DNA from: Flavobacterium urumqiense
GTDB lineage: Bacteria > Bacteroidota > Bacteroidia > Flavobacteriales > Flavobacteriaceae
Length of the DNA: 64,000 nt
Reading direction: 5' to 3'
Assembly: GCF_900108015.1 (NCBI RefSeq)
Contig: NZ_FNVP01000001.1
Coordinates: forward strand, 558,001 to 622,000
In this document: piece by piece, positions 43,112-51,074 of the stretch
Position numbering within the stretch: the first letter of the stretch is position 1
How the letters are laid out: each line of letters opens with the position of its first letter
Notes under the pieces: model-generated
Databases searched by the model: none
What the model was told of the DNA's origin: nothing
What the model saw: only the letters and a program-made list of their open reading frames with translations
Position numbers and translations under genes: made by a program

Positions 43112-44275
43112 TTAGTAACTCATTTCTACAATTTCTTTTACTTTTTCTAAAGTAATATTCTGTTTTTCACCTAGCGCTTTCCAGTTTCTTTCTTCAAAAC
43201 GTTTTACAATAAAATCAGCCGTTTTTTCAAAATCTTTAGTGTAATCTGATAATTTAGTGTCCATTCCCATGGTGTGGAAGAATTCAACTGTCTTGTTGAT
43301 GGCCTCATTTGCAATTTCGTCATCGGTTCCAGTCAAATTAAAAATACGTTTTCCGTATTGTAATAATTTTCCTTTTTTGGTTTCAAACAGCACTTTGTAC
43401 AAATTTGGACCAACAACTGCCAAAGTTCTGGCGTGATCAATTCCGTATAATGCAGTCAATTCATGACCAATCATGTGTGTTGCCCAATCAGAAGGAACCC
43501 CTTTTTGGATTAATCCGTTTAAAGCCATGGTACAACTCCACATAAAATTAGAAGCCAAGGCATAATTTTGTGGATTTTCTACTACTTGAGGACCTACTTG
43601 TATTAAAGTTTGCAAGATACTTTCTGCAATTCGATCTTGAAGGTATCCGTCATGCGGATAGGTTAAATACTGTTCTAAAACGTGAACGTAAGCATCAACA
43701 ACACCATTTTGTAATTGTCTAGTTGGTAAGGATGCAATTACCGTTGGATCGCAAATAGAGAATTTTGGAAACATCGCGGACCCGCCAAAGTCTAATTTTT
43801 CCTGAGTCGCTTCAATTGTAATTACAGCACCAGAATTCATTTCGGTTCCAGTTGCAGGTAAAGTTAAAACGGTACCAAAAGGAACTACTTTCGAAAGTTC
43901 TGTAAACATGATTCTCTTTTTAAGTATGTCAACTGGATTTCCTTCAAAATTAGATGCTGCCGAAATAAATTTTACACCATCTATTACAGATCCACCACCA
44001 ACAGCAAGAATAAAATCAATGTTTTGTTCTTTTACAATCGCAACAGCTTTCATTAATGTTTCAAAACGAGGATTAGCCTCGATTCCGCTGAATTCCACGA
44101 TTTCAAAACCTTTTAAATTATTGATTACTTGTTCGTAAATCCCATTTTTAAAAATACTTCCGCCACCATATGCCAAAAGTATTTTTGCTCCTTGTGGCAC
44201 TAATGTTGATAATTTTTCAATCTGCCCTTCCCCAAAAATTAGATTGGTAGGATTGTATAATTCGAAATTTAACAT
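43112..44275 (-). CDS. Iron-containing alcohol dehydrogenase (YqhD/butanol dehydrogenase type)
   Basis: A 387-residue group III alcohol dehydrogenase. The NAD(P) pocket AVGGGSVIDGVKFI is followed by the metal ligands in DAYVHVLEQYL (Asp, His), MIGHELTALYGIDHARTL (two His). The sequence is closest to the YqhD/BDH branch, which reduces aldehydes with NADPH and detoxifies reactive carbonyls. It lies 4 bp downstream of the PfpI-like gene on the same strand, so the two are co-transcribed, and both face a LysR regulator. Confidence 0.93.
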   Translation of the reverse strand: MLNFELYNPTNLIFGEGQIEKLSTLVPQGAKILLAYGGGSIFKNGIYEQVINNLKGFEIVEFSGIEANPRFETLMKAVAIVKEQNIDFILAVGGGSVIDGVKFISAASNFEGNPVDILKKRIMFTELSKVVPFGTVLTLPATGTEMNSGAVITIEATQEKLDFGGSAMFPKFSICDPTVIASLPTRQLQNGVVDAYVHVLEQYLTYPHDGYLQDRIAESILQTLIQVGPQVVENPQNYALASNFMWSCTMALNGLIQKGVPSDWATHMIGHELTALYGIDHARTLAVVGPNLYKVLFETKKGKLLQYGKRIFNLTGTDDEIANEAINKTVEFFHTMGMDTKLSDYTKDFEKTADFIVKRFEERNWKALGEKQNITLEKVKEIVEMSY

Positions 44276-44279
44276 GTTT

Positions 44280-45050
44280 TTATTTTTTTGAATTCAATTG
44301 ATTTAATAATTTTTCAGCAACTAGTTTAGAGGAAGCGGGGTTTTGACCTGTAATTAACAAACCATCTTCAACCGCATAAGGCTGCCAGTCGCCTACTTTT
44401 GAATAAGTTGCTCCATTTATTTGTAATGCATCTTCCAATAAAAATGGAACTACTTTAGTTAAACCTACAGCTTCCTCTTCTGTATTGGAGAATCCGGTTA
44501 CTTTTTTGCCTTTCACTAAGTATTCACCATTTACTTTTACGTTTTTCAAAGCACCTGGGGAATGACATACAAAAGCAACTGGTTTTTTATTGGAATAAAA
44601 AGCTTCAATCAACGCGATTGAGTTTTTATCTTCGGCTAGATCCCAAAGCGGTCCGTGACCTCCTGGATAAAAAACTGCATCATAATCAGCTTGATTAACG
44701 TCAGCTAATTTTTTTGTGTTTCTTAGTTTTTCCAAAAGAACGTCATCTTTATCAAATCTTTTAGTATCGTCGGTCGCTGCCGATGGATCTTCACTTTTTG
44801 GATCAATAGGCGGTTGACCTCCTAGTGGAGTTGCTACATCAATTTGAACACCTTTATCGGATAATTCATAATAAGGCGCAGCAAATTCTTCTGTCCAAAA
44901 TCCTGTTTTTTCTCCTGTGTTACCTAGTTTATCATGACTTGTAACAACAAATAATACTTTTTTCATACCTTTTTTATTTTGTTTCTGTGCAGTTGCTGTT
45001 ATGCAACTTACGGTTAATGCTATAATGGTAAATAGTGCGATTTTCTTCAT
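44280..45050 (-). CDS. Exported DJ-1/PfpI (class I glutamine amidotransferase-like) protein
   Basis: A 256-residue protein. Residues 1-22 form a signal peptide (MKKIALFTIIALTVSCITATAQ). The DJ-1/PfpI fold is clear: VLFVVTSHDKLGNTGEKTGFWTEEFAAPYYEL, FYPGGHGPLWDLAED, and the nucleophile elbow FVCHSPGAL with Cys. The Hsp31-like subgroup includes glyoxalase III activity; whether this protein has it is inference. Exported forms are less common. It shares a transcript with the alcohol dehydrogenase, so the pair may handle reactive aldehydes. Confidence 0.88.
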   Translation of the reverse strand: MKKIALFTIIALTVSCITATAQKQNKKGMKKVLFVVTSHDKLGNTGEKTGFWTEEFAAPYYELSDKGVQIDVATPLGGQPPIDPKSEDPSAATDDTKRFDKDDVLLEKLRNTKKLADVNQADYDAVFYPGGHGPLWDLAEDKNSIALIEAFYSNKKPVAFVCHSPGALKNVKVNGEYLVKGKKVTGFSNTEEEAVGLTKVVPFLLEDALQINGATYSKVGDWQPYAVEDGLLITGQNPASSKLVAEKLLNQLNSKK

Positions 45051-45067
45051 TTCTAATTTCCTTTGTA

Positions 45068-45117
45068 CAAATTTACGGCTTATATGCTATTACTAAAAAT
45101 AATTTAAATTATGTTTG
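45068..45117. promoter_or_regulatory. Divergent promoter region of the LysR and PfpI-like genes
   Basis: On the minus strand 45068-45075 reads TAAATTTG, a -7 match for the PfpI/alcohol dehydrogenase transcript. On the plus strand 45110-45117 reads TATGTTTG for the LysR gene. Two 10-bp palindromes, TTTGTACAAA (45062-45071) and AATTTAAATT (45101-45110), lie where a LysR protein could bind. -33 elements are unclear. Confidence 0.4.
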
Positions 45118-45136
45118 CGATAAATATATTTATATC

Positions 45137-46033
45137 ATGGTCAATCTGGAATGGTATCGGACGTTTAAAAGTGTTTATAAAAATGGAAATTTTTCTTTGG
45201 CTGCCAAAGAACTATTTATCAGTCAACCAGCTGTAAGCCAGCAGATATCAATGTTGGAGGCGCATGTAGGATATAAACTTTTTAATCGAAAGTCTAAAGG
45301 CGTTGAGCCAACGGAATATGCTAAGTTACTCAATAATTTAATCATTGAAGCTTTAGATCGATTAGAAAATGTGGAAAATGGTTTTCGTGCCAAAGCGTTC
45401 AATGCCAATCGATTAATTCCGATAGGAATTTCCAAACATTTAATGAGCAGTTTGGGAGGTGCGCTACTTTCAAAATTCGAATTTATCGATTTTAGCTTTC
45501 ATGAAAATGATGCGCTTTTTGAATTGGTCGATTCTAAAAAATTGGATTTTGCCATAGTTACCAAACAATACGACACGTTTGACACGATTCAGAAAAAGCT
45601 TGGCGAAATAAAACAAATTATCGTAGGCTCCACAAACATTGACACTTCCGAATTAAAATTAAAAATCAAAAGTAAAGATTTCGACGCAATTGAACATTGG
45701 TTAAACGAACAAAAATGGTTCAGCCATGATAGTGGGATTCCGCACATCAAGTTATTTTGGCTGTATGTTTTCAATAAAAAAAGACCTTCGATGATTCCCA
45801 ATTATATTATTCCATCCGAATATGAAATGCTGGAAATAATTTCGAAAAATAATGGAATCGCGGTTGTTTGGAATTGCAATGCGAAAAGGTTAATGGAAGA
45901 AAATAAAATCCAATTGTTGTGGAACAGCAATCAAATGCCGAGCACAGAAGTATTTTTATTATCAGGTAAAAATGAAAATTTAAACGTAATTTTTAATAAT
46001 ATTGAACTTGAATTGAAGAGAGTTTTGGCATAA
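45137..46033 (+). CDS. LysR family transcriptional regulator
   Basis: A 298-residue regulator. The winged HTH lies at about 1-62 (MVNLEWYRTFKSVYKNGNFS, AAKELFISQPAVSQQISMLE, LFNRKSKGVEPTEY), followed by a substrate-binding-like domain. I use the ATG at 45137; an upstream in-frame ATG at 45035 would run into the divergent gene. It is divergent from the PfpI/alcohol dehydrogenase pair and probably controls it, and its own promoter. The inducer is not visible. Confidence 0.9.
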   Translation: MVNLEWYRTFKSVYKNGNFSLAAKELFISQPAVSQQISMLEAHVGYKLFNRKSKGVEPTEYAKLLNNLIIEALDRLENVENGFRAKAFNANRLIPIGISKHLMSSLGGALLSKFEFIDFSFHENDALFELVDSKKLDFAIVTKQYDTFDTIQKKLGEIKQIIVGSTNIDTSELKLKIKSKDFDAIEHWLNEQKWFSHDSGIPHIKLFWLYVFNKKRPSMIPNYIIPSEYEMLEIISKNNGIAVVWNCNAKRLMEENKIQLLWNSNQMPSTEVFLLSGKNENLNVIFNNIELELKRVLA

Positions 46034-46615
46034 CTACTTCTTGTAAAAGTTATTATGGTCAATATATTCCCAAACTTTTGCAGGTAACAAAGGCTGCACA
46101 TTTTTTCCTTTCTTAATGTTTTCCCGAATAAATGTCGATGATATTTCTACAACAGGAGCATCAATTGTATGAATTTTTGGATGGTTCTTGAAAGTTGCAT
46201 TTTCTGCTTCCGAAGAAATTCGCGGGTAAACGTAAATTTCATGATTTTCAAGAATCGCTTCGTAGTTTTTCCATTTGTGTAAAGACTTGAGATTGTCTTC
46301 GCCCATAATCAAGGAAAATTCGTAATTTGGATATTTTTCTTGTAGATGAACCAAAGTGTTCACCGTATAATTGGGCTGGGACAACTTAAATTCAATATCT
46401 GAAGGTTTGATTTTTGGAAAATCTTCAGTGGCAAGATGCACCATTTGTAATCGATGGTAATCATCAAGCAAAGTGTTTTTTTTCTTCAAAGGATTGTGAG
46501 GTGTAACCACCATCCATACTTGGTCTAAATCCGCATGCTCCGCCATGTGATTCGCGATGATGAGATGCCCAACATGCATGGGATTAAACGTTCCGAAATA
46601 CAGACCTATTTTCAT
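46034..46615 (-). CDS. nadD: Nicotinate-nucleotide adenylyltransferase NadD
   Basis: A 193-residue nucleotidyltransferase that makes nicotinate adenine dinucleotide in NAD synthesis. The signature is YFGTFNPMHVGHLIIANHM (HxGH), with VTPHNPLKK and the C-terminal ISSTFIRENI. Its stop is directly against the stop of the LysR gene (tail-to-tail, no gap). It is the last gene of the run gmk-nadD on the minus strand, 85 bp after gmk. Confidence 0.94.
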   Translation of the reverse strand: MKIGLYFGTFNPMHVGHLIIANHMAEHADLDQVWMVVTPHNPLKKKNTLLDDYHRLQMVHLATEDFPKIKPSDIEFKLSQPNYTVNTLVHLQEKYPNYEFSLIMGEDNLKSLHKWKNYEAILENHEIYVYPRISSEAENATFKNHPKIHTIDAPVVEISSTFIRENIKKGKNVQPLLPAKVWEYIDHNNFYKK

Positions 46616-46700
46616 TAATTTAATTTAAAGATTTAAAAATTAAATGATTTAAAGGTTGGAAATTACTTTGAATTTTTCAATTCTTTAATTTTTCAATCTT

Positions 46701-47276
46701 TTAATCCTTAATAAAATTCTTTACCAATTGATGGGCTTCTTCCAAAGCAATATCTAAATCATAATTTTTTATAACAACATCAAATTGTGGAGCAGTAGCG
46801 AGTTCTACAGAAGCTTTTGCAATACGCATATTGATTTTGTCGTCACTTTCGGTAGAGCGTTTTTTCAAACGAATTTTCAATTCATCAATACTTGGTGGTT
46901 TAACAAAAACTGCTAACGTCTCTTCAGGGAATTTATGTTTAATTCGCAATCCGCCAGCGACATCAATATCAAAAATTACATTTTTTCCTTTGGCCCAGAT
47001 GCGTTCTACTTCACTTTTTAAGGTTCCGTAAAAATTATCACGATACACTTCTTCCCATTCCAGAAAGTCTTCGTTCTTGATGTGTTTTTTAAATTCTTCG
47101 GTAGACATGAAATAATAATCTTTTCCGTTTACTTCTTCGCCTCTTGGCTCACGAGAAGCTGCCGAAATCGAAAATTCCAGATTCAGATCTTCTTTTCCTA
47201 ATAAATGTCTAACGATGGTCGTCTTTCCAGATCCCGAAGGTGCCGAAAACACTATTAATTTTCCTCCTGTGCTCAT
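46701..47276 (-). CDS. gmk: Guanylate kinase
   Basis: A 191-residue guanylate kinase, phosphorylating GMP to GDP. P-loop SAPSGSGKTTI, GMP-binding SREPRGEEVNGKDYYFMS, and NVIFDIDVAGGL with the lid region LKKRSTESDDKINMRI. Length is normal. It lies 82 bp downstream of yicC, an order common in Bacteroidota, with a short palindrome (47325-47344) in the gap. Confidence 0.96.
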   Translation of the reverse strand: MSTGGKLIVFSAPSGSGKTTIVRHLLGKEDLNLEFSISAASREPRGEEVNGKDYYFMSTEEFKKHIKNEDFLEWEEVYRDNFYGTLKSEVERIWAKGKNVIFDIDVAGGLRIKHKFPEETLAVFVKPPSIDELKIRLKKRSTESDDKINMRIAKASVELATAPQFDVVIKNYDLDIALEEAHQLVKNFIKD

Positions 47277-47324
47277 TGTTGTTATTTTTATAGAGGTGCA
47301 ATCACTTCTAATTTTTATGCAAAA

Positions 47325-47344
47325 AGACGCGATGAATCGCGTCT
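47325..47344. repeat. Short palindrome AGACGCGAT/ATCGCGTCT
   Basis: AGACGCGAT (47325-47333) and ATCGCGTCT (47336-47344) are perfect partners with a 2-base centre. It lies between yicC and gmk. Similar palindromes are common intergenic repeats in Flavobacteria as I recall; in this window it is seen once. Confidence 0.5.
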
Positions 47345-47358
47345 CTACTTACTATTTT

Positions 47359-48219
47359 TTACAATACGTTTAAAACCTGTTCTTTGATTTTTTCCAATTC
47401 GTCTTTCATTTGCACGACTAATTTCTGCATTTGTGCATGATTGGATTTAGAACCCATCGTGTTTATTTCACGTCCCATTTCCTGGGTAATGAAGCCTAAT
47501 TTTCTACCGTTGGCTTCGGTTCCGTTGATGGTTTCCAAGAAATAATCCAAGTGATTTGTCAGCCGTACTTTTTCTTCGGTAATGTCTAATTTCTCTAAAT
47601 AATAAATCAGTTCCTGTTCAAAACGATTTTCATCAACATTTACTTTTAGTTCAGCAATTGCAGTTTGCAAACGGTCTTTTATTGCCTGAACGCGTTCTGG
47701 ATCAAGTGCCAAAGCTTCGGTCATGTATTGACGAATATTGCCAATTCGCAATTGAAATTCTTTTTCCAGAGACATTCCTTCGTCTCTTCTAAAGGTCAAG
47801 ATGTTTTGTAACGCTTCTTCGATAACAGTCTGGATTTGAATCCAATCATTTTCATCAATCTCATCACGTTCTATTTTCATGGTATCTGGCATACGAATTG
47901 CCATTTTCATCAATTCGGTTTCATCAGCATCAGCATAGACTTCTCTCAACTGATTAATGTAACCTTTTACAATTGGCACATTCACTTTTGTAGAAGTTTG
48001 TTCCGCAGTACTTTCGATAAAAATAGAAAAATCTATTTTTCCTCTTTCCAGTTTAAGTGCAATTTGGTTGCGTAAACCCAATTCCATTTCGCGGTACAGA
48101 GAAGGCATTCTCACATTCAAATCCAAACCTTTACTGTTTAGGGATTTTACTTCTACCGTGATTTTTTTGGTTGGTAATTGCAAAGTGGCTTTACCAAAAC
48201 CCGTCATTGATTGTATCAT
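47359..48219 (-). CDS. YicC family protein (putative endoribonuclease)
   Basis: A 286-residue protein with the YicC landmarks: MIQSMTGFGKATLQ at the start, VEVKSLNSKGLDLNVRMPSLYREMELGLRN, DETELMKMAIRMPD, and the conserved end RKLGFITQEMGREINTMGSKSNHAQMQKLVVQMKDELEKIKEQ. YicC has been reported to cleave RNA. It is the first gene of yicC-gmk-nadD. Confidence 0.93.
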   Translation of the reverse strand: MIQSMTGFGKATLQLPTKKITVEVKSLNSKGLDLNVRMPSLYREMELGLRNQIALKLERGKIDFSIFIESTAEQTSTKVNVPIVKGYINQLREVYADADETELMKMAIRMPDTMKIERDEIDENDWIQIQTVIEEALQNILTFRRDEGMSLEKEFQLRIGNIRQYMTEALALDPERVQAIKDRLQTAIAELKVNVDENRFEQELIYYLEKLDITEEKVRLTNHLDYFLETINGTEANGRKLGFITQEMGREINTMGSKSNHAQMQKLVVQMKDELEKIKEQVLNVL

Positions 48220-48280
48220 ATAGTTGTATAAAAGAGGTCAAAGATAAGAAAAAGCTCTCTAACGCCCAAAGGGGGAATTA

Positions 48281-49177
48281 TTAAAGGCGTTTATTCTGAG
48301 GGGCTTTCTGCGTCACCAAATAAACGCCCACAAATATCAAAATGGCCGAAACTATTTTAACCAGAGTTAATTCGTCTTTTCCTAAACCAATTGCAAAAAT
48401 GGTAGCGAATAAGGGTTGCAAATAAATAAAAACGGCAACAGTTGTTGGTTTTAATTCTTTCATCGAAAGTAAATTCAACAAATAGGTCAAGAATGTAGAA
48501 ATAACGACTACGAATGCTATTTTCCAGCCAATATCTGTTGGAACTAATGCCCAATCGACGGCATCAAATTGGCTCCAGCCAAAAGGTAAAACCATAATAA
48601 ATCCGAATAAATAAATCCATTTTACAAACGTAAACGCATTGTATTTGTCCATTAACTTCTTGACGATAATCAGATAAAATCCGTAGGAAATCGCGTTGAC
48701 CAAAACCAGGAAATTTCCCAAACCGGCATTCGTGGCACTGCCAATAGATTTTCCGTAAAGAATAAGAAAAGCAGTTCCTATTAAGCCAAGAACAATTCCC
48801 AAAATCATACGATTTTTCATGCGCTCTTTCATGATGATGGCCGAAAGTGCCAAAACAATCATGGGTGTTGAAACCATAATTACCGCTGCGCTAATAGGAG
48901 AAGTCAAACTTAGTCCCTTGAAAAAAGTAAGCATATTGAAAGCCACACCAAAGAATGCGGCAGCAATAATTCTAGGGAAATCATTGAGCGCGATTTTTTC
49001 TTTTGGCATAAAAAGCCAAGCCAGCCAAAACAAAATCATTGATCCGCCGGCGCGCAACAAGATAAAGCCATACGCATCAATATATAATGGCATGACATCT
49101 TTGGCAATAGTAAAAGTAATGCCGTAAATTAAGGAAACTACTGTGGCACCAAAAAGCGCGAGATTTCTTTTAGACAT
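48281..49177 (-). CDS. DMT superfamily transporter (EamA type)
   Basis: A 298-residue inner-membrane protein with about ten transmembrane helices in two EamA halves (for example FGATVVSLIYGITFTIA; AALSAIIMKERMKNR after helix 4; KPTTVAVFIYLQPLFATIFAIGL in the second half). It is probably a drug/metabolite exporter; the substrate is unknown. I use the ATG at 49177, which overlaps the stop of the ArsC-like gene (ATGTCTAA), so the pair is translationally coupled. Confidence 0.88.
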   Translation of the reverse strand: MSKRNLALFGATVVSLIYGITFTIAKDVMPLYIDAYGFILLRAGGSMILFWLAWLFMPKEKIALNDFPRIIAAAFFGVAFNMLTFFKGLSLTSPISAAVIMVSTPMIVLALSAIIMKERMKNRMILGIVLGLIGTAFLILYGKSIGSATNAGLGNFLVLVNAISYGFYLIIVKKLMDKYNAFTFVKWIYLFGFIMVLPFGWSQFDAVDWALVPTDIGWKIAFVVVISTFLTYLLNLLSMKELKPTTVAVFIYLQPLFATIFAIGLGKDELTLVKIVSAILIFVGVYLVTQKAPQNKRL

Positions 49178-49526
49178 TTGCGAAAGCAAGCATCACCTGA
49201 TGCATATTTTGTTGTGTGTTGCCAATGTAGATTTTATCATTGATAATAAAAACGGGACGACTCAAGAACGTATAATGTTCCAGAATATATTTCTTGTAAT
49301 CATCTTCGGTCAAAGATTTATTTTTTAAATCCATCGATTTATAGAGCACTGCTTTTTTGCTGAACAAAGCCTCATAACTTCCCGAAAGTTCTCGCATTTG
49401 CTCCAGTTCTTCCACAGTAATTGGATCTTGTTTGATGTCGTGAAACTCTAAATTATGATCTTTCGGCAATGATTTTATAATTTTTCGACAGGTGTCGCAG
49501 GAAGCGAGATAATATATTTTATTCAT
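49170..49526 (-). CDS. ArsC/Spx-family thioredoxin-fold protein
   Basis: A 118-residue protein starting MNKIYYLASCDTCRKI, with a CxxC motif (Cys10, Cys13), then HDIKQDPITVEELEQM and FLSRPVFIINDKIYIGN, as in the ArsC/Spx/MgsR family. Members act as arsenate reductases or thiol-redox regulators; which applies here is not shown. The start at 49526 is preferred over the ATG at 49562 because the family begins at the NKIYYL strand. It overlaps the EamA transporter start by 8 bp. Confidence 0.88.
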   Translation of the reverse strand: MNKIYYLASCDTCRKIIKSLPKDHNLEFHDIKQDPITVEELEQMRELSGSYEALFSKKAVLYKSMDLKNKSLTEDDYKKYILEHYTFLSRPVFIINDKIYIGNTQQNMHQVMLAFANV

Positions 49527-49603
49527 AATAAGTTGTAATTTCTTTGTGCAAAGAAAATTCATTTAAGACGGAAAATGATTATTTTTATCAAAAAAATAAA
49601 AAC

Positions 49604-50062
49604 ATGAATCAATTATTCGACGTCAGCACTACAAGCAGAAATATGGTTTCAAAATTTCTATCGGGACACACTCTTGAACAACTCAACACGATTCCGGAAG
49701 GATTCAGTAATAATTTGATTTGGAACATCGGTCATATTATCGTGGCACAACAAATGTTAGTGTATAAGCTTTCTGGTTTGCCTATGATGATTTCTGATGA
49801 TTTAGTCGAGAAATACAAAAAGGGAACCAAGCCGGAACTTATCGCTACACAAGCCGAAGTGGATGAAATTAAATCGTTATTGTTTGAAACCATCAATCAA
49901 ACCAAAGTTGATTATGACAGTAAAGTTTTCAAAAATTATATGGAATATACTACTTCAACCGGCGATCATGTTTTAAGAAATGCCGAGGATGCAATGGCTT
50001 TCAGTAATTTCCACGAAGGGCTTCACATTGGTATTATGATGAATATTAGAAAATTTATTTAG
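49604..50062 (+). CDS. DinB-like protein
   Basis: A 152-residue protein of the DinB/YfiT four-helix metal-binding type: NQLFDVSTTSRNMVSKFLSGHTLEQLN, NLIWNIGHIIVAQQMLVYKLSG (first His), and SNFHEGLHIGIMMNIRKF (His near the end). Such proteins bind divalent metals and may act as thiol-dependent transferases. I use ATG 49604; the longer frame from 49544 overlaps the divergent gene. Divergent from the ArsC-like gene. Function unknown. Confidence 0.85.
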   Translation: MNQLFDVSTTSRNMVSKFLSGHTLEQLNTIPEGFSNNLIWNIGHIIVAQQMLVYKLSGLPMMISDDLVEKYKKGTKPELIATQAEVDEIKSLLFETINQTKVDYDSKVFKNYMEYTTSTGDHVLRNAEDAMAFSNFHEGLHIGIMMNIRKFI

Positions 50063-50183
50063 GATTTATGCTGATGAACATTGGTAACTAATTACTTTGT
50101 CAGTTCGCTTTGCTTTTGTCTTTATCTTATAAAAAAAGAAATGGGCTTCTACTGGTGCTAGACAATGCCTAAAAATACAATAG

Positions 50184-50222
50184 ATGGTCTTTAAAAAAAG
50201 GTTTGATTTTTTTAAAGACCAT
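50184..50222. terminator. Bidirectional hairpin terminator
   Basis: A 16-bp perfect stem (50184-50199 with 50207-50222, core ATGGTCTTTAAAA) and a 7-base loop, followed by T-rich sequence. It serves the DinB-like gene (plus) and the lipoprotein gene (minus). Confidence 0.78.
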
Positions 50223-50226
50223 TTTT

Positions 50227-50970
50227 CTATTTAATGGCCAAATATTCGTTCACTTCTTTATATGACAACAATAATTCCTTAGGTCCATCAGAATAAGAAG
50301 CGGATTCATAAGGATTGTAATGTAAAAGCAGGCCTTTGTCCGTGTAAAAAATATTTTGGGGAAGTTCGAATTTTTCGTTTTCAAATTGATATCCTGTTAC
50401 GTTTATGGGCTGGTTTTCAGGGATTTTATATTTGACTCTGAATTTTTTTTCGGCAAAAGCCTTGAAAGCATTTCTGTCTTTAAATAATTTATTGTTTGTA
50501 ATTGATTTTCCGGTTTCCGGATCAAAAATTACGGAACGTAAACCTTGATATCCGTGAGCGCCTCCAGTATAAGTATAATGCTTGATTTCTATATTCAATA
50601 TACTATCCGATTGATATTTTACGCTGCCTTCAATTTCAGCTTCCCAGCCAAAAACGTCTTTTGGATATTCTTTCTGCAGTTTTTCGTAAGAACCAATAAA
50701 TGAGGATAATAAACCATTGTAATTGGTGGATGTATATGGTTTTTCGCCAAAATAAATAATCTCTTTCAAAACAGAAAACACTTTTTTATTGATGCTGTCA
50801 GCTACAACCGGGACGTCTTTCGCAATAGGAATTCGTAAACTGATATGAGGACAATCTTTTTTGCATGGCAATGTCGTTTTTTTCTGAAAGGATTGGTCTT
50901 CAAAAACTAATTCTTTAGAGCAACGGTTCATTGAAAAAAGCAATACGGCAAAAATTATAATGTGTTTCAT
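50227..50970 (-). CDS. DUF3298/DUF4163-like exported lipoprotein
   Basis: A protein of about 247 residues from ATG 50970 (MKHIIIFAVLLFSMNRCSKEL); the signal peptide ends at an atypical lipobox (MNRC). The body has HISLRIPIAKDVPVVADSINKKVFSVLKEIIYFGEK, YTYTGGAHGYQGLRSVIFDPETGKSIT, and the C-terminal DUF3298-type GYQFENEKFELPQNIFYTDKGLLLHYNPYE. These match the DUF4163/DUF3298 (RsiV-like) pattern. Periplasmic side of the membrane expected. The in-frame extension upstream to 51057 has no signal-like sequence. Confidence 0.75.
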   Translation of the reverse strand: MKHIIIFAVLLFSMNRCSKELVFEDQSFQKKTTLPCKKDCPHISLRIPIAKDVPVVADSINKKVFSVLKEIIYFGEKPYTSTNYNGLLSSFIGSYEKLQKEYPKDVFGWEAEIEGSVKYQSDSILNIEIKHYTYTGGAHGYQGLRSVIFDPETGKSITNNKLFKDRNAFKAFAEKKFRVKYKIPENQPINVTGYQFENEKFELPQNIFYTDKGLLLHYNPYESASYSDGPKELLLSYKEVNEYLAIK

Positions 50971-51011
50971 CTCAAAATTGTTAATTAAATACAAAGGTAT
51001 CAACTTGTGGC

Positions 51012-51041
51012 TTGGATAGAATAAATTAAAGGGTAAATTTG
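51012..51041 (+). promoter_or_regulatory. Promoter of the cystathionine gamma-synthase/lyase gene
   Basis: TTG at 51012-51014, a 19-base spacer, and TAAATTTG at 51034-51041. This fits the Bacteroidota consensus. The leader to the ATG at 51075 is about 28 nt. Confidence 0.55.
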
Positions 51042-51074
51042 TGAAACAATTTCGCACTTTAAAATTAAAAACAT

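Noticed and set aside
45035..45136. Upstream extension of the LysR gene
   Set aside because: It overlaps the divergent PfpI gene and lacks family similarity; the family start is the ATG at 45137.
49544..49603. Upstream extension of the DinB-like gene
   Set aside because: It overlaps the 5' region of the divergent ArsC-like gene; the family start is at 49604.
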